Below are positions 34,106 through 43,380 of a stretch of 64,000 nucleotides of DNA, one piece after another (position 1 is the stretch's first letter; every line of letters begins with the position of its first letter). The notes under the pieces are model-generated. The model was not told the origin of the DNA. It was given only the letters and a program-made list of their open reading frames with translations, and made no database searches. The DNA is from JAOAGA01 sp964540515. GTDB taxonomy: Bacteria > CALINM01. The stretch covers positions 62,001 to 126,000 of the forward strand of contig CAZIMS010000001.1 of the NCBI GenBank assembly GCA_964540515.1, written 5' to 3'. The translations under genes and the position numbers were made by a program.

Positions 34106-35449
34106 TCAATCTTTACCACCAATAGTCATTGCCGGGATAAAGAGGCTCGGTTGTCCATCTCCTACTGGTACACCTTGTCCTTCCTTACCACAGGTTCCTA
34201 TAGCGGTACCAAAATCATTACCTACCGCCTCTATGTCCATCAAAACTCTTGGGCCATTTCCAATAATACTCAAATTTTTAAGAGGATAGGCAATCTCGCC
34301 GTCTTCAATGAGAGAACCATCTTGTATCTCAAAGATAAAGTCTCCTGTAAGAGTATTAACCTGCCCTCCTCCCATCTTTTCAACATAGATACCCTTTTTT
34401 ATGGTACTTATTATATCACTGACATTATCATTACCCGGCATGATATATGTATTTGTCATCCTTGGATAGGGTTTATAGTTATAGCCCTGTCTTCTACCAT
34501 TGCCTGTTGAGTTCTTCTTGTGTTTGTATGCATAAAATTTATCATAGAGATAATTAACAAGTACACCTTTCTCAATTAAAATAGTCTCTTGAGATGTTAC
34601 TCCTTCATCGTCACAATAAAAACTACCCCAGGAGTTTTTTATTTTTCCACTATCAACTACAGTAATCTTATCATTTGCAACTTTTTCCTGTAACTTGTCC
34701 CCATAGGTAGAAACACCTTTATCTACCAGATCTATCTCAAGACCATGTCCCACTGCTTCGTGTATCAATGTACCACCTGCAGAAGAAGAGATGATTACAG
34801 GATATATTCCTGAAGGGCCATCTTTTGCAATTAGCTGTTTTATTGCCCTCTTTATACAATCACTTGCTAACTTATCAATATCTTCTTCAGTAAGCTCTTT
34901 GAAGGTATAGCCTTGACTTTCGTAAATTGATGCCTTTTCATTACCTCTTTTAATTGTTAAGTTTAAAAAAATCCTCTCTCCCATAGTTAATGACTCTGTC
35001 TTTTTTAGCTCGCTGTTAGCGATTAGATAGTTTTTTTTATACCTTTGAAAAAGAATATTTATATTAAGTAAGTTACCTATCTCGGATTTTATCTTATCTG
35101 AAAGATTTCTTACCTTATTGATAATCTCTTCTTTCTCTCTTTTAAAGTAAAACTCCTCTGAATATATCTTTTCTTCCAGAAAGCTAATCTTACCAAAACC
35201 ATTTTCTGCATTTTTTATATGATTTTGTATCAAGTCTTTTTCAGGCATAAAATTAGTAGCAGAGAAAAAAACTTGACCCTCTTTAAAAGTTCTAAGAGAT
35301 AGACCCTTGTCTCTTACTTGAAGACATTTCTCAATATTATCATTAAAAAGCTCAATGATTAGTGATTCTGTCTGCTCATGATAGACCTCGCTAAACTCAC
35401 CAATATTTGTAATTTTAGATAAAATACTATCTATATCATAGTTAATCAT
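34106..35449 (-). CDS. tldD: TldD family metalloprotease
   Basis: A 447-residue TldD/PmbA-type protein. The zinc-binding HExxxH-type motif is in GGTLIHEAVGHGLEID near residue 235, and the family C-terminus shows GNDFGTAIGTCGKEGQGVPV. TldD normally pairs with TldE to cleave peptides such as microcin precursors and CcdA; no tldE is seen within the window. It overlaps DUF4911 by 8 bases. Operon company with a selenocysteine thioredoxin has no obvious functional explanation. Confidence 0.9.
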   Translation of the reverse strand: MINYDIDSILSKITNIGEFSEVYHEQTESLIIELFNDNIEKCLQVRDKGLSLRTFKEGQVFFSATNFMPEKDLIQNHIKNAENGFGKISFLEEKIYSEEFYFKREKEEIINKVRNLSDKIKSEIGNLLNINILFQRYKKNYLIANSELKKTESLTMGERIFLNLTIKRGNEKASIYESQGYTFKELTEEDIDKLASDCIKRAIKQLIAKDGPSGIYPVIISSSAGGTLIHEAVGHGLEIDLVDKGVSTYGDKLQEKVANDKITVVDSGKIKNSWGSFYCDDEGVTSQETILIEKGVLVNYLYDKFYAYKHKKNSTGNGRRQGYNYKPYPRMTNTYIMPGNDNVSDIISTIKKGIYVEKMGGGQVNTLTGDFIFEIQDGSLIEDGEIAYPLKNLSIIGNGPRVLMDIEAVGNDFGTAIGTCGKEGQGVPVGDGQPSLFIPAMTIGGKD

Positions 35450-35657
35450 AGAGCTCCTCCATTGTTTTAAAAGGAATGTTTTTGTTTATAAGTGCCAATA
35501 ACTCTTTAAGATCTTTTTCATAGTAGGGTGAGACTATTAATTCCAAAAGAGGTATAGACTTATCAATCGTTCTCACCACACAAAATCTTTCTGAGACCTC
35601 AAGAATTGAGCAGAAAAAGACTATATCTTTCTTGTCCATAGTTATTAGGTATCTCAT
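35442..35657 (-). CDS. DUF4911-like small protein
   Basis: A 71-residue protein of about DUF4911 size and pattern (MDKKDIVFFCSILEVSERFC, VVRTIDKSIPLLELIVSP). Function unknown. It has an ATG start, and its stop overlaps the tldD start (ATGATTAA), so it is the first gene of a DUF4911-tldD-thioredoxin operon. The family call is tentative. Confidence 0.65.
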   Translation of the reverse strand: MRYLITMDKKDIVFFCSILEVSERFCVVRTIDKSIPLLELIVSPYYEKDLKELLALINKNIPFKTMEELYD

Positions 35658-35750
35658 AGTGATATGGTATCAAAAAAAACTAAAAATTTAAATGGTAGTG
35701 ATTTTAGCTTATAGATATGTTTTTAAGTTATTTCGTAGAGGATAAAAAAA

Positions 35751-35768
35751 GGGGGCTTTAAAGCCCCC
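35751..35768 (-). terminator. Rho-independent terminator of fhs
   Basis: A perfect palindrome GGGGGCTTTAAAGCCCCC, followed on the minus strand by seven T. It lies 10 bases beyond the fhs stop. It separates fhs from the DUF4911 operon, which must then have its own promoter. Confidence 0.9.
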
Positions 35769-35778
35769 TTATATTTTA

Positions 35779-37578
35779 TTAGAATAGACCCTTTACTTTT
35801 CCAGTATTAACATCTACATCGATTCTTCTATAGGCTGGGTCAGATGCTGTACCAGGCATAAGCTTAATTGCGCCAGCAACTGGTACTATAAATCCTGCAC
35901 CTTTGAAGACAAGAATATCTCTTACAAAGAGTTTCCAACCTTTAGGCGCACCTTTCAGGTTTGGATTATCAGAAAGACTTAAGTGGGTCTTAACCATACA
36001 GGTACCTAAGGTTGAAGACTCAGGATCTGCTTCCAATGCTTTAGCCTTAGCTAATGCCTCTGGAGAGTATTCAGCACCATCAGCACCATAAACATTTGTT
36101 GCAATAAGATTAATTCTTTCTCTAAGAGGAGTTGTAAGATCATAGAGGAACTTAAAGTCGTTGGGCTCGTTACAGGCATCTATTACTGCGTCGGCAAGCT
36201 CTAATGCACCTTCTCCACCATACTGCCAATGTTTAGATAGAGCAACTCTTGCACCTGCCTGTTCACAAAGTCTTCTAACTGCCTTAATCTCGTTATCTGT
36301 ATCGGTATAGAAAGCATTGATACATACAACTGGATTAACACCTGCTTTCTTAACAATATTAATGCAATGTAGTAAGTTTTCAAAACCCTTCTCAACATAA
36401 CCAACATTCTCTTTTGTATATTCTTCTGGTAGTGGTCTTCCAGGAACTGGTATTGGAGCGCCACCATGGCTCTTAAGCGCTCTAATTGTAGCAACGATAA
36501 CTGCTGCGTTTGGCTTAAGACCAGAGTATCTGCATTTTAAGTTCCAGAATTTTTCAAAACCGATATCGGCTGCGAAGCCAGACTCTGTAACATTGTAATC
36601 GGCCAACTTTAATGCCACCCTGTCGGAGATAACAGAGGACTGACCAATTGCGATATTAGCAAAGGGGCCTGCATGGACAAAAACTGGCTGACCTTCAACA
36701 GTCTGAATTAAATTTGGATTTAATGCAGGAAGCATCCATGCTGTCATTGCTCCTGCAACATCTAAATCTTCACAGGTTACAGGCTTTCCAGACTTGCTAT
36801 AAGCAACAACGATCTTTCCAATTCTCTCTCTAAAGTCTTTTAAATCCTTAGCTACAGACAAAATTGCCATGACTTCAGATGAAACGGCTATATCAAAACG
36901 GGACTCCATCATAAAACCGTCTTGTTTTCCACCTAGACCTATAATAATTTTTCTTAAAGCCTGTGCACAGAAATCCATTATCCAGCCCATCTGAACATTT
37001 CTTGCATCTACATCTAGTCTCTTAAGACCTCTCTTGGCAAGCTCTTCATCGGTGTAGTTGTATTCATGTTGCATCCTTGATGTCAATGCAACCATTGCAA
37101 GATTGTGGGCATTCATAATAGCATTAATGTCACCAGTAAAACCTAAGGAAAACTCTGTAAGGGGTATACACTGAGATAACCCACCACCTGCAGCAGAACC
37201 TTTAACATTCATTGTAGGTCCACCAGAGGGCTGTCTTATAGCGGCAACAACTTTTTTACCTCTTTTGCCCATTCCTTGAACAAGACCAATAGTTGTGGTT
37301 GATTTTCCCTCTCCTAATGGTGTTGGAGTAATAGCAGTAACATCAACATATTTACCATCAGGTCTGTCTTTTAATCTTTCAAGAACTTTCAGATAATCAA
37401 CTTTTGCGATGTAGTGGCCATAGGGTAGCAACTCCTCATCAGTAAGACCTAACTCTTCAGCGATCTGCTTGATTGGCTTCATAGTCTTTTCGGCTTCTTC
37501 TGCAATCTGCCAATCCTTTAACTCACCTCTTCCCAACTTCTCAGTAAACTCTTTGTAAATAGACTCTGGTAATGGCAT
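35779..37578 (-). CDS. fhs: Formate--tetrahydrofolate ligase
   Basis: A 599-residue ATP-dependent ligase joining formate to tetrahydrofolate (10-formyl-THF). The phosphate-binding loop TPTPLGEGKSTTTIGL lies at about residues 84-99, followed by RQPSGGPTMNVKGSAAGGG, the counterpart of the usual REPSLGP...KGGAAGGG. The protein is some 40 residues longer than the common 556-residue form and belongs to a divergent long subgroup. The ATG at 37578 is preceded by GAGGGAGG. It stands alone with a strong terminator. Together with the formate dehydrogenase it connects formate to one-carbon metabolism. Confidence 0.93.
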   Translation of the reverse strand: MPLPESIYKEFTEKLGRGELKDWQIAEEAEKTMKPIKQIAEELGLTDEELLPYGHYIAKVDYLKVLERLKDRPDGKYVDVTAITPTPLGEGKSTTTIGLVQGMGKRGKKVVAAIRQPSGGPTMNVKGSAAGGGLSQCIPLTEFSLGFTGDINAIMNAHNLAMVALTSRMQHEYNYTDEELAKRGLKRLDVDARNVQMGWIMDFCAQALRKIIIGLGGKQDGFMMESRFDIAVSSEVMAILSVAKDLKDFRERIGKIVVAYSKSGKPVTCEDLDVAGAMTAWMLPALNPNLIQTVEGQPVFVHAGPFANIAIGQSSVISDRVALKLADYNVTESGFAADIGFEKFWNLKCRYSGLKPNAAVIVATIRALKSHGGAPIPVPGRPLPEEYTKENVGYVEKGFENLLHCINIVKKAGVNPVVCINAFYTDTDNEIKAVRRLCEQAGARVALSKHWQYGGEGALELADAVIDACNEPNDFKFLYDLTTPLRERINLIATNVYGADGAEYSPEALAKAKALEADPESSTLGTCMVKTHLSLSDNPNLKGAPKGWKLFVRDILVFKGAGFIVPVAGAIKLMPGTASDPAYRRIDVDVNTGKVKGLF

Positions 37579-37737
37579 ACAAACCTCCCTCTTGATAAAA
37601 TTTTATAAGTTTAAAACCCTGGGGATTAACTAATTAGATAGCCTAAATAGCGTTTACCCCCCCAAAAAATATAATTGTGTTATCCTTTTACCATAACTTA
37701 AAAGCTAATACAAGTTTTTTTTATAACAAAATTTGGT

Positions 37738-38928
37738 ATGATAATTTTTGTGAAAAAGATAGACCTCTGCTTTGTAAAAAATAGTTGGAACTACTATAGT
37801 TTAGCCACAATTTTTGCCTCAATAGAAGACTTCGAGTTTGTTAACCCCTTTATTATAAATTTCTCTGATATTAATAAATTCAGCTACAGTAATGAAACAG
37901 TCTTTTGTTTTTCTTTAAACTCCTTTTTTTATAAAAAGTATAGGGATTTTATCTCTTCTCTTATAAAGGCTTTTAAAGAAAGAGGAAAACATTTTTTTAT
38001 TGCAGGTGGTCCCCACTGTCAAAATAACCCTTTATTATTACTTGAAGATGGCTTTGATGTTGTTGTTGTGGGTAGTGGAGAGAAAGCCATCAGAAAAATA
38101 CTTGAAAATATTAGAGATAAAAAAGAGTTAATTAGGGTGGTCAAGGAAGAAGTATATGATATCAATGAATATAAACCTTTCCCTGTTAAATACTTCAAAT
38201 ATAAACCCATAGAGATAACGAGGGGCTGTCCCCATTGCTGCTATTTTTGTCAGACAAGTTATCTCTTCGGAACTAAAGTTCTTGAGAGGACAATCCCAAA
38301 TATTCTTCATTATGTTGAGTTAGCCTTTAAGCGAAATATTAAGGACTTTCGTTTTATTTCTCCCAATGCCTTTTCATACGGTGCTTCTTCAAATAATCGC
38401 TTTGCCATTGAGGAGCTTTTGTCTTCAATTAGAAATGTAATAAAAGATAAAGGAAGAATCTTCTTTGGCACCTTCCCTTCGGAGGTAAGACCAGACTTTG
38501 TCACAGCAGAGTTGATGGATATATTGAGAAAATATGTAGATAATAGGAGGATTATAATAGGTGCCCAAAGTGGAAGTGACAGAATTCTTAAAATTTCCAA
38601 CAGAGGACATGACGTTAAATCAATTGAAAATGCAATAGAAATAGTCATTAACTCGGGCTTTTCTGTAGAACTTGATATAATACTTGGGATGCCTGAGGAA
38701 ACAGAAGAGGACACAGCAAAAACTTTTAATCTAATTCACAGATATAAAGATAAACCTGTAAGATTTCATCTTCATTATTTTATGCCCCTTCCAGGTACAC
38801 CTTGGTTCAATAAAAGTCCTATTGAGTTAAACAAAAAATTTTTAGGAGAAATTGAGTATCTAACAGGATCCGGATTAGTCTGGGGAAATTGGAGAGATCA
38901 GAAAAGGGCTGTTGCAAAAAAATATTAA
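37738..38928 (+). CDS. B12-binding-like/radical SAM protein (MJ_1487-like)
   Basis: A 396-residue radical SAM enzyme. Residues 1-130 form a cobalamin-binding-like alpha/beta region (FIAGGPHCQNNP, DVVVVGSGEKAI) but lack the DxHxxG cobalamin loop. The radical SAM core starts with ITRGCPHCCYFCQT, giving the CxxxCxxC cluster near residue 164. Later PEETEEDTAKTF and HYFMPLPGTPWF resemble the family known from archaea as MJ_1487-like; substrate unknown. No Shine-Dalgarno sequence is present; TATAAC at 37722-37727 would give a leader of only about 4 bases. It is followed by the histidine kinase. Confidence 0.8.
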   Translation: MIIFVKKIDLCFVKNSWNYYSLATIFASIEDFEFVNPFIINFSDINKFSYSNETVFCFSLNSFFYKKYRDFISSLIKAFKERGKHFFIAGGPHCQNNPLLLLEDGFDVVVVGSGEKAIRKILENIRDKKELIRVVKEEVYDINEYKPFPVKYFKYKPIEITRGCPHCCYFCQTSYLFGTKVLERTIPNILHYVELAFKRNIKDFRFISPNAFSYGASSNNRFAIEELLSSIRNVIKDKGRIFFGTFPSEVRPDFVTAELMDILRKYVDNRRIIIGAQSGSDRILKISNRGHDVKSIENAIEIVINSGFSVELDIILGMPEETEEDTAKTFNLIHRYKDKPVRFHLHYFMPLPGTPWFNKSPIELNKKFLGEIEYLTGSGLVWGNWRDQKRAVAKKY

Positions 38929-38940
38929 AAATATTATAAT
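38912..38940 (+). promoter_or_regulatory. Promoter of the histidine kinase gene
   Basis: TTGCAA (38912-38917), a 17-base spacer and a perfect TATAAT (38935-38940), overlapping the end of the radical SAM gene. The start codon at 38950 would be only about 3 bases into the transcript. Confidence 0.6.
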
Positions 38941-38949
38941 TTTTTAAAA

Positions 38950-40968
38950 ATGCTATCAAAAATCAAGACTCCTATTGTAAAAAAGCTCTTTTTAATCTTA
39001 ACAATCGCAATGTTCACACAGTTTTTCCTTTCCCTGTCATTAAATGTCTTTGGTTATTACGTGGACCTTAAAAATAGCATACAAAAAGGTATTGAAATTA
39101 AGATAGAAAAAATTAAGACATTTGTTGAAAGAATGACAACCTTAGGCATACCATTGGAAGATCTTCCGCCATTAAATGATGAGCTTGAGAAAGAAATAAA
39201 AAATGATCCAATTACCTTTTTAGCTATCCTTGATACAAAAGGATTAATTCTCTTTCATTCAGACCCAATTCTTATAGGCACAAAGTTGCCCCTTTACCTC
39301 GAAGAGCTATCCAGTTCAAAAGAGGTCAGTGCCATTGTGAGCCCTTACGGAAATATAAATATAATCTCACAACCTATACTTGACGGAAAGTCCACAAAAG
39401 TTGGTTATATATTGGGTGGTTACAAACCAGATTACCTCTACAAAAAGCTCTTTATGGTTTTCCTAAGAATGTCTTTTTCCTCTGCCTTGGCTGGTTTTCT
39501 TGGTTTTTTTCTTATTTACTTCTTCTACAGGAAAGAAGTAGCACTTCATTTAGATAAGTTCCTTTTGCAGGTCGAAAAGATAAAAAATGGTGTTTTTGAG
39601 GAGTTTGCCCTTTCAGAGGAGGAGAATGAGTTTAACGCAGTTTCTGAGGCGATGAATAAGATGGTTAGGGAGCTCAAAAAGATCTTCCATGAAAAAGAAG
39701 ATCTCTTGGTAAAGCTCTACAAGGAAGAGGAAAAATTAAGAAAAATTATCGAAAAAACAGATATGGGTATCGCAGTAATAAAAGAAGATAACATTGTTTT
39801 TGCTAATCCAGGCTTTTATAAAATCTTTAACTTTAATGCCGAAAGTCAGATTATCGGACAGGATATAATGCGTTTTGTTCCTGATGACTCTGTAAATATT
39901 TTTAATGACATGATTAATCAAGTCTTAGAAAAAGAAGAAAATGTTCGCATAGATACAATCAAGTTTTTAGATAGTTCTTTGAACGAGATTTATTGTTCCT
40001 TAGAAGCAAACCTTTTAGAAACATCCGAGTGGGGTAGAAGGGTAATTAGTTTAACTTTTCAGAACATTTCAGAAAAAATAAAATTTGTAGAAGAGCTGAA
40101 GCAAAAAAATAAGGAGCTTGAAAATCTTATTAATAAATATCAAACTGCCCAACTTGCTTTGCAAATCTCAAATGAAAAATTAGAGAATGCCCTAATCGCT
40201 ATAGAAAAAGCAAATGAAGAACTTAAAAAGGTAGATAGCTTAAAAGACGTCTTTTTTTCAACTATCTCACACGAGCTTAAAACGCCTATCTCTCTAATTC
40301 AAGGATACATAGGAATTCTAAAAAACGATCCTTCTTTAAAAAAATCTACTGTATCAGTCGATGTACTTGATGCTCTCGACAGAGCCTCTAAAAGACTCCT
40401 TAGTCTTACAGAAGAGATCCTGGAACTTTTAAAGATTAAGTCTGGCAAGATCACCCTTAATCTAAATCTAACCTCTGTAAAAACTTTAATTAATTCCATA
40501 GTTTCAGAGATTGAAGATTTCCTCAAGATGAAAAACATTGAGCTTATAATACAAAACTTGGATGATTTACCAATTATTAATGTTGACGCAAAAAGAATAG
40601 AGACTGTTTTTAGAAACATACTTATAAACTCAATAAAATTTACAAAAGAAGGTGGAAAGATTATTGTCTCAGGGTCGGTAGAAAATGATAATCAGATTGA
40701 TTATGTTAAAATATCAATTAGGGACGAAGGTTGCGGTATCTCAAAATTCAATTTAGACAAGATTTTTAATGAGTTTTTTACCTTGCCTCCACCTCCATCG
40801 GTACCAAAAATTAAAAATCTAAAAGGTAGTGGCCTTGGTTTGTCTATAGCAAAGGGCGTAATAGAGGCCCACAAAGGTAAAATATGGGCAGAAAGCGATG
40901 GTTATGACCCAGATAATTTTCCTGGAGCCACTTTCTATATTATGTTGCCTGTAGTAGCTCAAATTTAG
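38950..40968 (+). CDS. Membrane sensor histidine kinase with PAS domain
   Basis: A 672-residue hybridless sensor kinase. Two membrane helices (about 10-37 and 170-195) flank a periplasmic domain of some 130 residues, probably Cache-like (FLAILDTKGLILFHSDP). Then come a HAMP-like linker, a PAS domain (about 265-380, MGIAVIKEDNIVFANPGFYK), a coiled coil, the H-box FSTISHELKTPISLIQG near residue 440, an N-box RNILINSIKFT, and G-boxes RDEGCGIS and GSGLGLSIAKG. No response regulator gene is next to it, so it is an orphan kinase here. No Shine-Dalgarno sequence precedes the ATG. Confidence 0.9.
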   Translation: MLSKIKTPIVKKLFLILTIAMFTQFFLSLSLNVFGYYVDLKNSIQKGIEIKIEKIKTFVERMTTLGIPLEDLPPLNDELEKEIKNDPITFLAILDTKGLILFHSDPILIGTKLPLYLEELSSSKEVSAIVSPYGNINIISQPILDGKSTKVGYILGGYKPDYLYKKLFMVFLRMSFSSALAGFLGFFLIYFFYRKEVALHLDKFLLQVEKIKNGVFEEFALSEEENEFNAVSEAMNKMVRELKKIFHEKEDLLVKLYKEEEKLRKIIEKTDMGIAVIKEDNIVFANPGFYKIFNFNAESQIIGQDIMRFVPDDSVNIFNDMINQVLEKEENVRIDTIKFLDSSLNEIYCSLEANLLETSEWGRRVISLTFQNISEKIKFVEELKQKNKELENLINKYQTAQLALQISNEKLENALIAIEKANEELKKVDSLKDVFFSTISHELKTPISLIQGYIGILKNDPSLKKSTVSVDVLDALDRASKRLLSLTEEILELLKIKSGKITLNLNLTSVKTLINSIVSEIEDFLKMKNIELIIQNLDDLPIINVDAKRIETVFRNILINSIKFTKEGGKIIVSGSVENDNQIDYVKISIRDEGCGISKFNLDKIFNEFFTLPPPPSVPKIKNLKGSGLGLSIAKGVIEAHKGKIWAESDGYDPDNFPGATFYIMLPVVAQI

Positions 40969-40978
40969 ACATCTCTTT

Positions 40979-42343
40979 CTAACTGAAAAAATCTTTTAAT
41001 GCCTTGATAATAATAGGAACTTCCATATCAGAGATTGTTCTAAAATCAAATACAGTATAGTCATCTTTTTGTCTTACGAGGATAGATGGATTATAGTTAA
41101 GAAAGAATTTTTTAGTTTTTACACTGTCCTTTTCTGACCTAAATCTGATTATGTAAGTCGGCATTGTTTTTAACGGAAGACTGCCACCGCCGAAGGTAGC
41201 TTGATCTTGTACTAACTCAAGAACCCCTATTTTTTTACATCTTTCAAGCTCTCTATAGACCTTTAATGCCCTCTTCTTGATTATCTTAAGATCAGTAAAT
41301 ATCATATCAATTACTGGAGACTTTGAGTAATCCTCAAGAGATAGGTAGTGAAAAATCCTTTCTAAATAATACAGGGTGAACTTGTCTGGTCTTATGGCTC
41401 TATATAAGGGATGCCTCTTCATCACCTCAATATATTTTTTAGATCCTAATATTGCCCCTCCCTGGCAGCCACCCAACAACTTGTCGCAACTAAATGATAG
41501 GATATCTACACCATCTTTTAATGTCTCTTCTATAACTGGTTCTTCTCTATCAACTTTTCTAATAATACCTAAGGCACCGCTACCAATATCATAGTATAAA
41601 GGCACATTGAATCTCTTCGATAGTTCTGATAACTCTTTAGATGATACATCTTCTACAAAACCATCTATTTTAAAATTACTCCTATGTACCTTTAATATTA
41701 ATGCAGTATTATCTGAGATTGCCTTTTCATAATCGCTTAACTTGGTCTTATTGGTTGTGCCTACTTCTCGCATTATACAGCCCGAGAGCTCCATAACTTC
41801 TGGTATTCTAAAGGAACCACCTATCTCCACAAGCTCTGAACGAGAAACTATTACTTCCTTGCCTTTGGCAAGAGTAGAAAGAACCAGCAAACAGGCTGAA
41901 GCATTGTTGTTGACAATTATAAGACTTTCCGAACCAAATAGCTTTGGCGAGAGAAGATCTTGCCGGGACCCTCTAATACCCTTTTCTATATCAAACTCAA
42001 GACTTGAGTAGTTGCAAAGATAGGGAGTAATCTCATCAATAATTTCCTTAGATAAAGGAGCCCTGCCTAAATTTGTGTGGATTATTGTTCCTGTGGCATT
42101 GATAATTTTTTTAAAGGTGGGAGAGGAAATCTCTTTTATCTCTCTTTTCAAGCTTTCTAAGAACCTATCGTCTGAAAAAAGATCCATCTCTTCCTTAAAC
42201 TCACCATTTATAATCAGTTTTTTTTGTTTTTCCACAAGGTTTCTTAAGGCTATCTTAAGTAGCTTAGGATTGTCATTAAAGCCTGCTTCTTTAGCCTTTC
42301 TGATTAAAAAATCTATCTGAGGTAGATATTTGCCGAAACTCAT
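40979..42343 (-). CDS. selA: L-seryl-tRNA(Sec) selenium transferase
   Basis: A 454-residue PLP enzyme converting seryl-tRNA(Sec) to selenocysteinyl-tRNA(Sec). Family marks are INATGTIIHTNLGRAPLS, VNNNASACLLVLSTLAKGKE and the PLP lysine in SFSCDKLLGGCQGG (K288). The frame extends to a TTG at 42370 that overlaps the previous gene; the ATG at 42343 (MSFGKYLPQIDF) with AGGTG upstream matches the normal SelA start. It explains how the two selenoproteins of this window can be made; selB, selC and selD are not in the window. Confidence 0.95.
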   Translation of the reverse strand: MSFGKYLPQIDFLIRKAKEAGFNDNPKLLKIALRNLVEKQKKLIINGEFKEEMDLFSDDRFLESLKREIKEISSPTFKKIINATGTIIHTNLGRAPLSKEIIDEITPYLCNYSSLEFDIEKGIRGSRQDLLSPKLFGSESLIIVNNNASACLLVLSTLAKGKEVIVSRSELVEIGGSFRIPEVMELSGCIMREVGTTNKTKLSDYEKAISDNTALILKVHRSNFKIDGFVEDVSSKELSELSKRFNVPLYYDIGSGALGIIRKVDREEPVIEETLKDGVDILSFSCDKLLGGCQGGAILGSKKYIEVMKRHPLYRAIRPDKFTLYYLERIFHYLSLEDYSKSPVIDMIFTDLKIIKKRALKVYRELERCKKIGVLELVQDQATFGGGSLPLKTMPTYIIRFRSEKDSVKTKKFFLNYNPSILVRQKDDYTVFDFRTISDMEVPIIIKALKDFFS

Positions 42344-42357
42344 TAAGACACCTGTCT

Positions 42358-42528
42358 TTATTTGAAACAACCTAACTGACAGTTGGTAATCTTTATATTA
42401 AGTTTATCTGCTATCTCTCCAATCTCTTTTAGAGATATATTTAGCTCTTCAGCTAACTTGAAGGCTAGTTTACAAGGCAGTTTCTTGTCTTTTGCAGACT
42501 CATCTATTTTTTTCTCTACCTCTGTCAT
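42358..42528 (-). CDS. Small protein ending in CQLGCF, upstream of selA
   Basis: A 56-residue protein, unrecognised by function: MTEVEKKIDESAKDKKLPCK... then KLAEELNISLKEIGEIADKL, ending NIKITNCQLGCFK. The middle has the spacing of a helix-turn-helix, and the end is a CxxxC pair on a short tail. The open frame starts at a TTG (42540), but the ATG at 42528 with a G-rich site upstream is more likely. It lies 17 bases after rsmI and 14 before selA, so it is co-transcribed with both. A small DNA- or metal-binding role is possible but unproven. Confidence 0.65.
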   Translation of the reverse strand: MTEVEKKIDESAKDKKLPCKLAFKLAEELNISLKEIGEIADKLNIKITNCQLGCFK

Positions 42529-42545
42529 AATAACCCCCAATTAAT

Positions 42546-43379
42546 CTATGTCTTTTTAAGGTTCTCAAAGAGCTTGTATAGCTCATTCCTTTTAATATTT
42601 CTAAATTTAACATTTTTTATAAGGTCCTTAAAGGTTTTTTTTTCCTTAATAGCCTTAATAAGTTCCTTCTTTATCTCATCGTCTATCACTACTTCTTCTT
42701 TTAATTTTTTACACTCAATAATAACTACAGCCTCACCTTTATTTACTATACTATCTATTAAAATTTCTGAAACCCTTCCAATTCTAACCTCTTCATATAA
42801 TTTTGTTAGCTCCCTCCCAATAAAAACTCTTCTATCGCCAAGTGTATCTTTTACTATATTTAGAAAATTAGTAAGTCCTCTTGCAGGGACGAAATATACA
42901 ATATTACAGGAACTTTCTTTTAACTCTTCAAGTCTTTTTATCATCTCTGACTTTTTTTTACTCGGAAAGCCATCAAAAATAAATGGCACTACCTGAAACC
43001 CTGATATAGATAGTGCTGTGATTAACGATGAAGGACCAGGTATAGCAATAACCTCAATCTGTTTTTCTCTTGCCTCTTTAATAAGCATATCTCCTGGGTC
43101 TGATATGGCCGGTGTTCCTGCGTCAGATATTAAAGCTATATCTTTTCCTGATAAAAGCAACTCTATTATGTTGTTAATCTTACTTTTCTCGAAGGGCTTA
43201 TAGTAAGAAATTAGATTTTTTGAAATACCATAGTGGGATAGTAGCTTCTTTGAATGTCTTGTATCCTCACAGACGATTATATCAACTTCTTTAAGCACCT
43301 TGAGAGCCCGCAAAGTGATATCTTCTAAATTGCCAATGGGTGTAGCAACAACAAAAAGCCTTCCACTTTTTTCTGTCAT
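42546..43379 (-). CDS. rsmI: 16S rRNA (cytidine(1402)-2'-O)-methyltransferase
   Basis: A 277-residue SAM-dependent tetrapyrrole-methylase-fold enzyme. It shows LFVVATPIGNLEDITLRAL at the start, CEDTRHSKKLLSHYGI, LISDAGTPAISDPGDML and VIAIPGPSSLITALSISG, all typical of RsmI (YraL). It modifies C1402 in the decoding centre. It follows topA with a 1-base gap in the dprA-smg-topA-rsmI transcript. Confidence 0.95.
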   Translation of the reverse strand: MTEKSGRLFVVATPIGNLEDITLRALKVLKEVDIIVCEDTRHSKKLLSHYGISKNLISYYKPFEKSKINNIIELLLSGKDIALISDAGTPAISDPGDMLIKEAREKQIEVIAIPGPSSLITALSISGFQVVPFIFDGFPSKKKSEMIKRLEELKESSCNIVYFVPARGLTNFLNIVKDTLGDRRVFIGRELTKLYEEVRIGRVSEILIDSIVNKGEAVVIIECKKLKEEVVIDDEIKKELIKAIKEKKTFKDLIKNVKFRNIKRNELYKLFENLKKT

Positions 43380-43380
43380 T

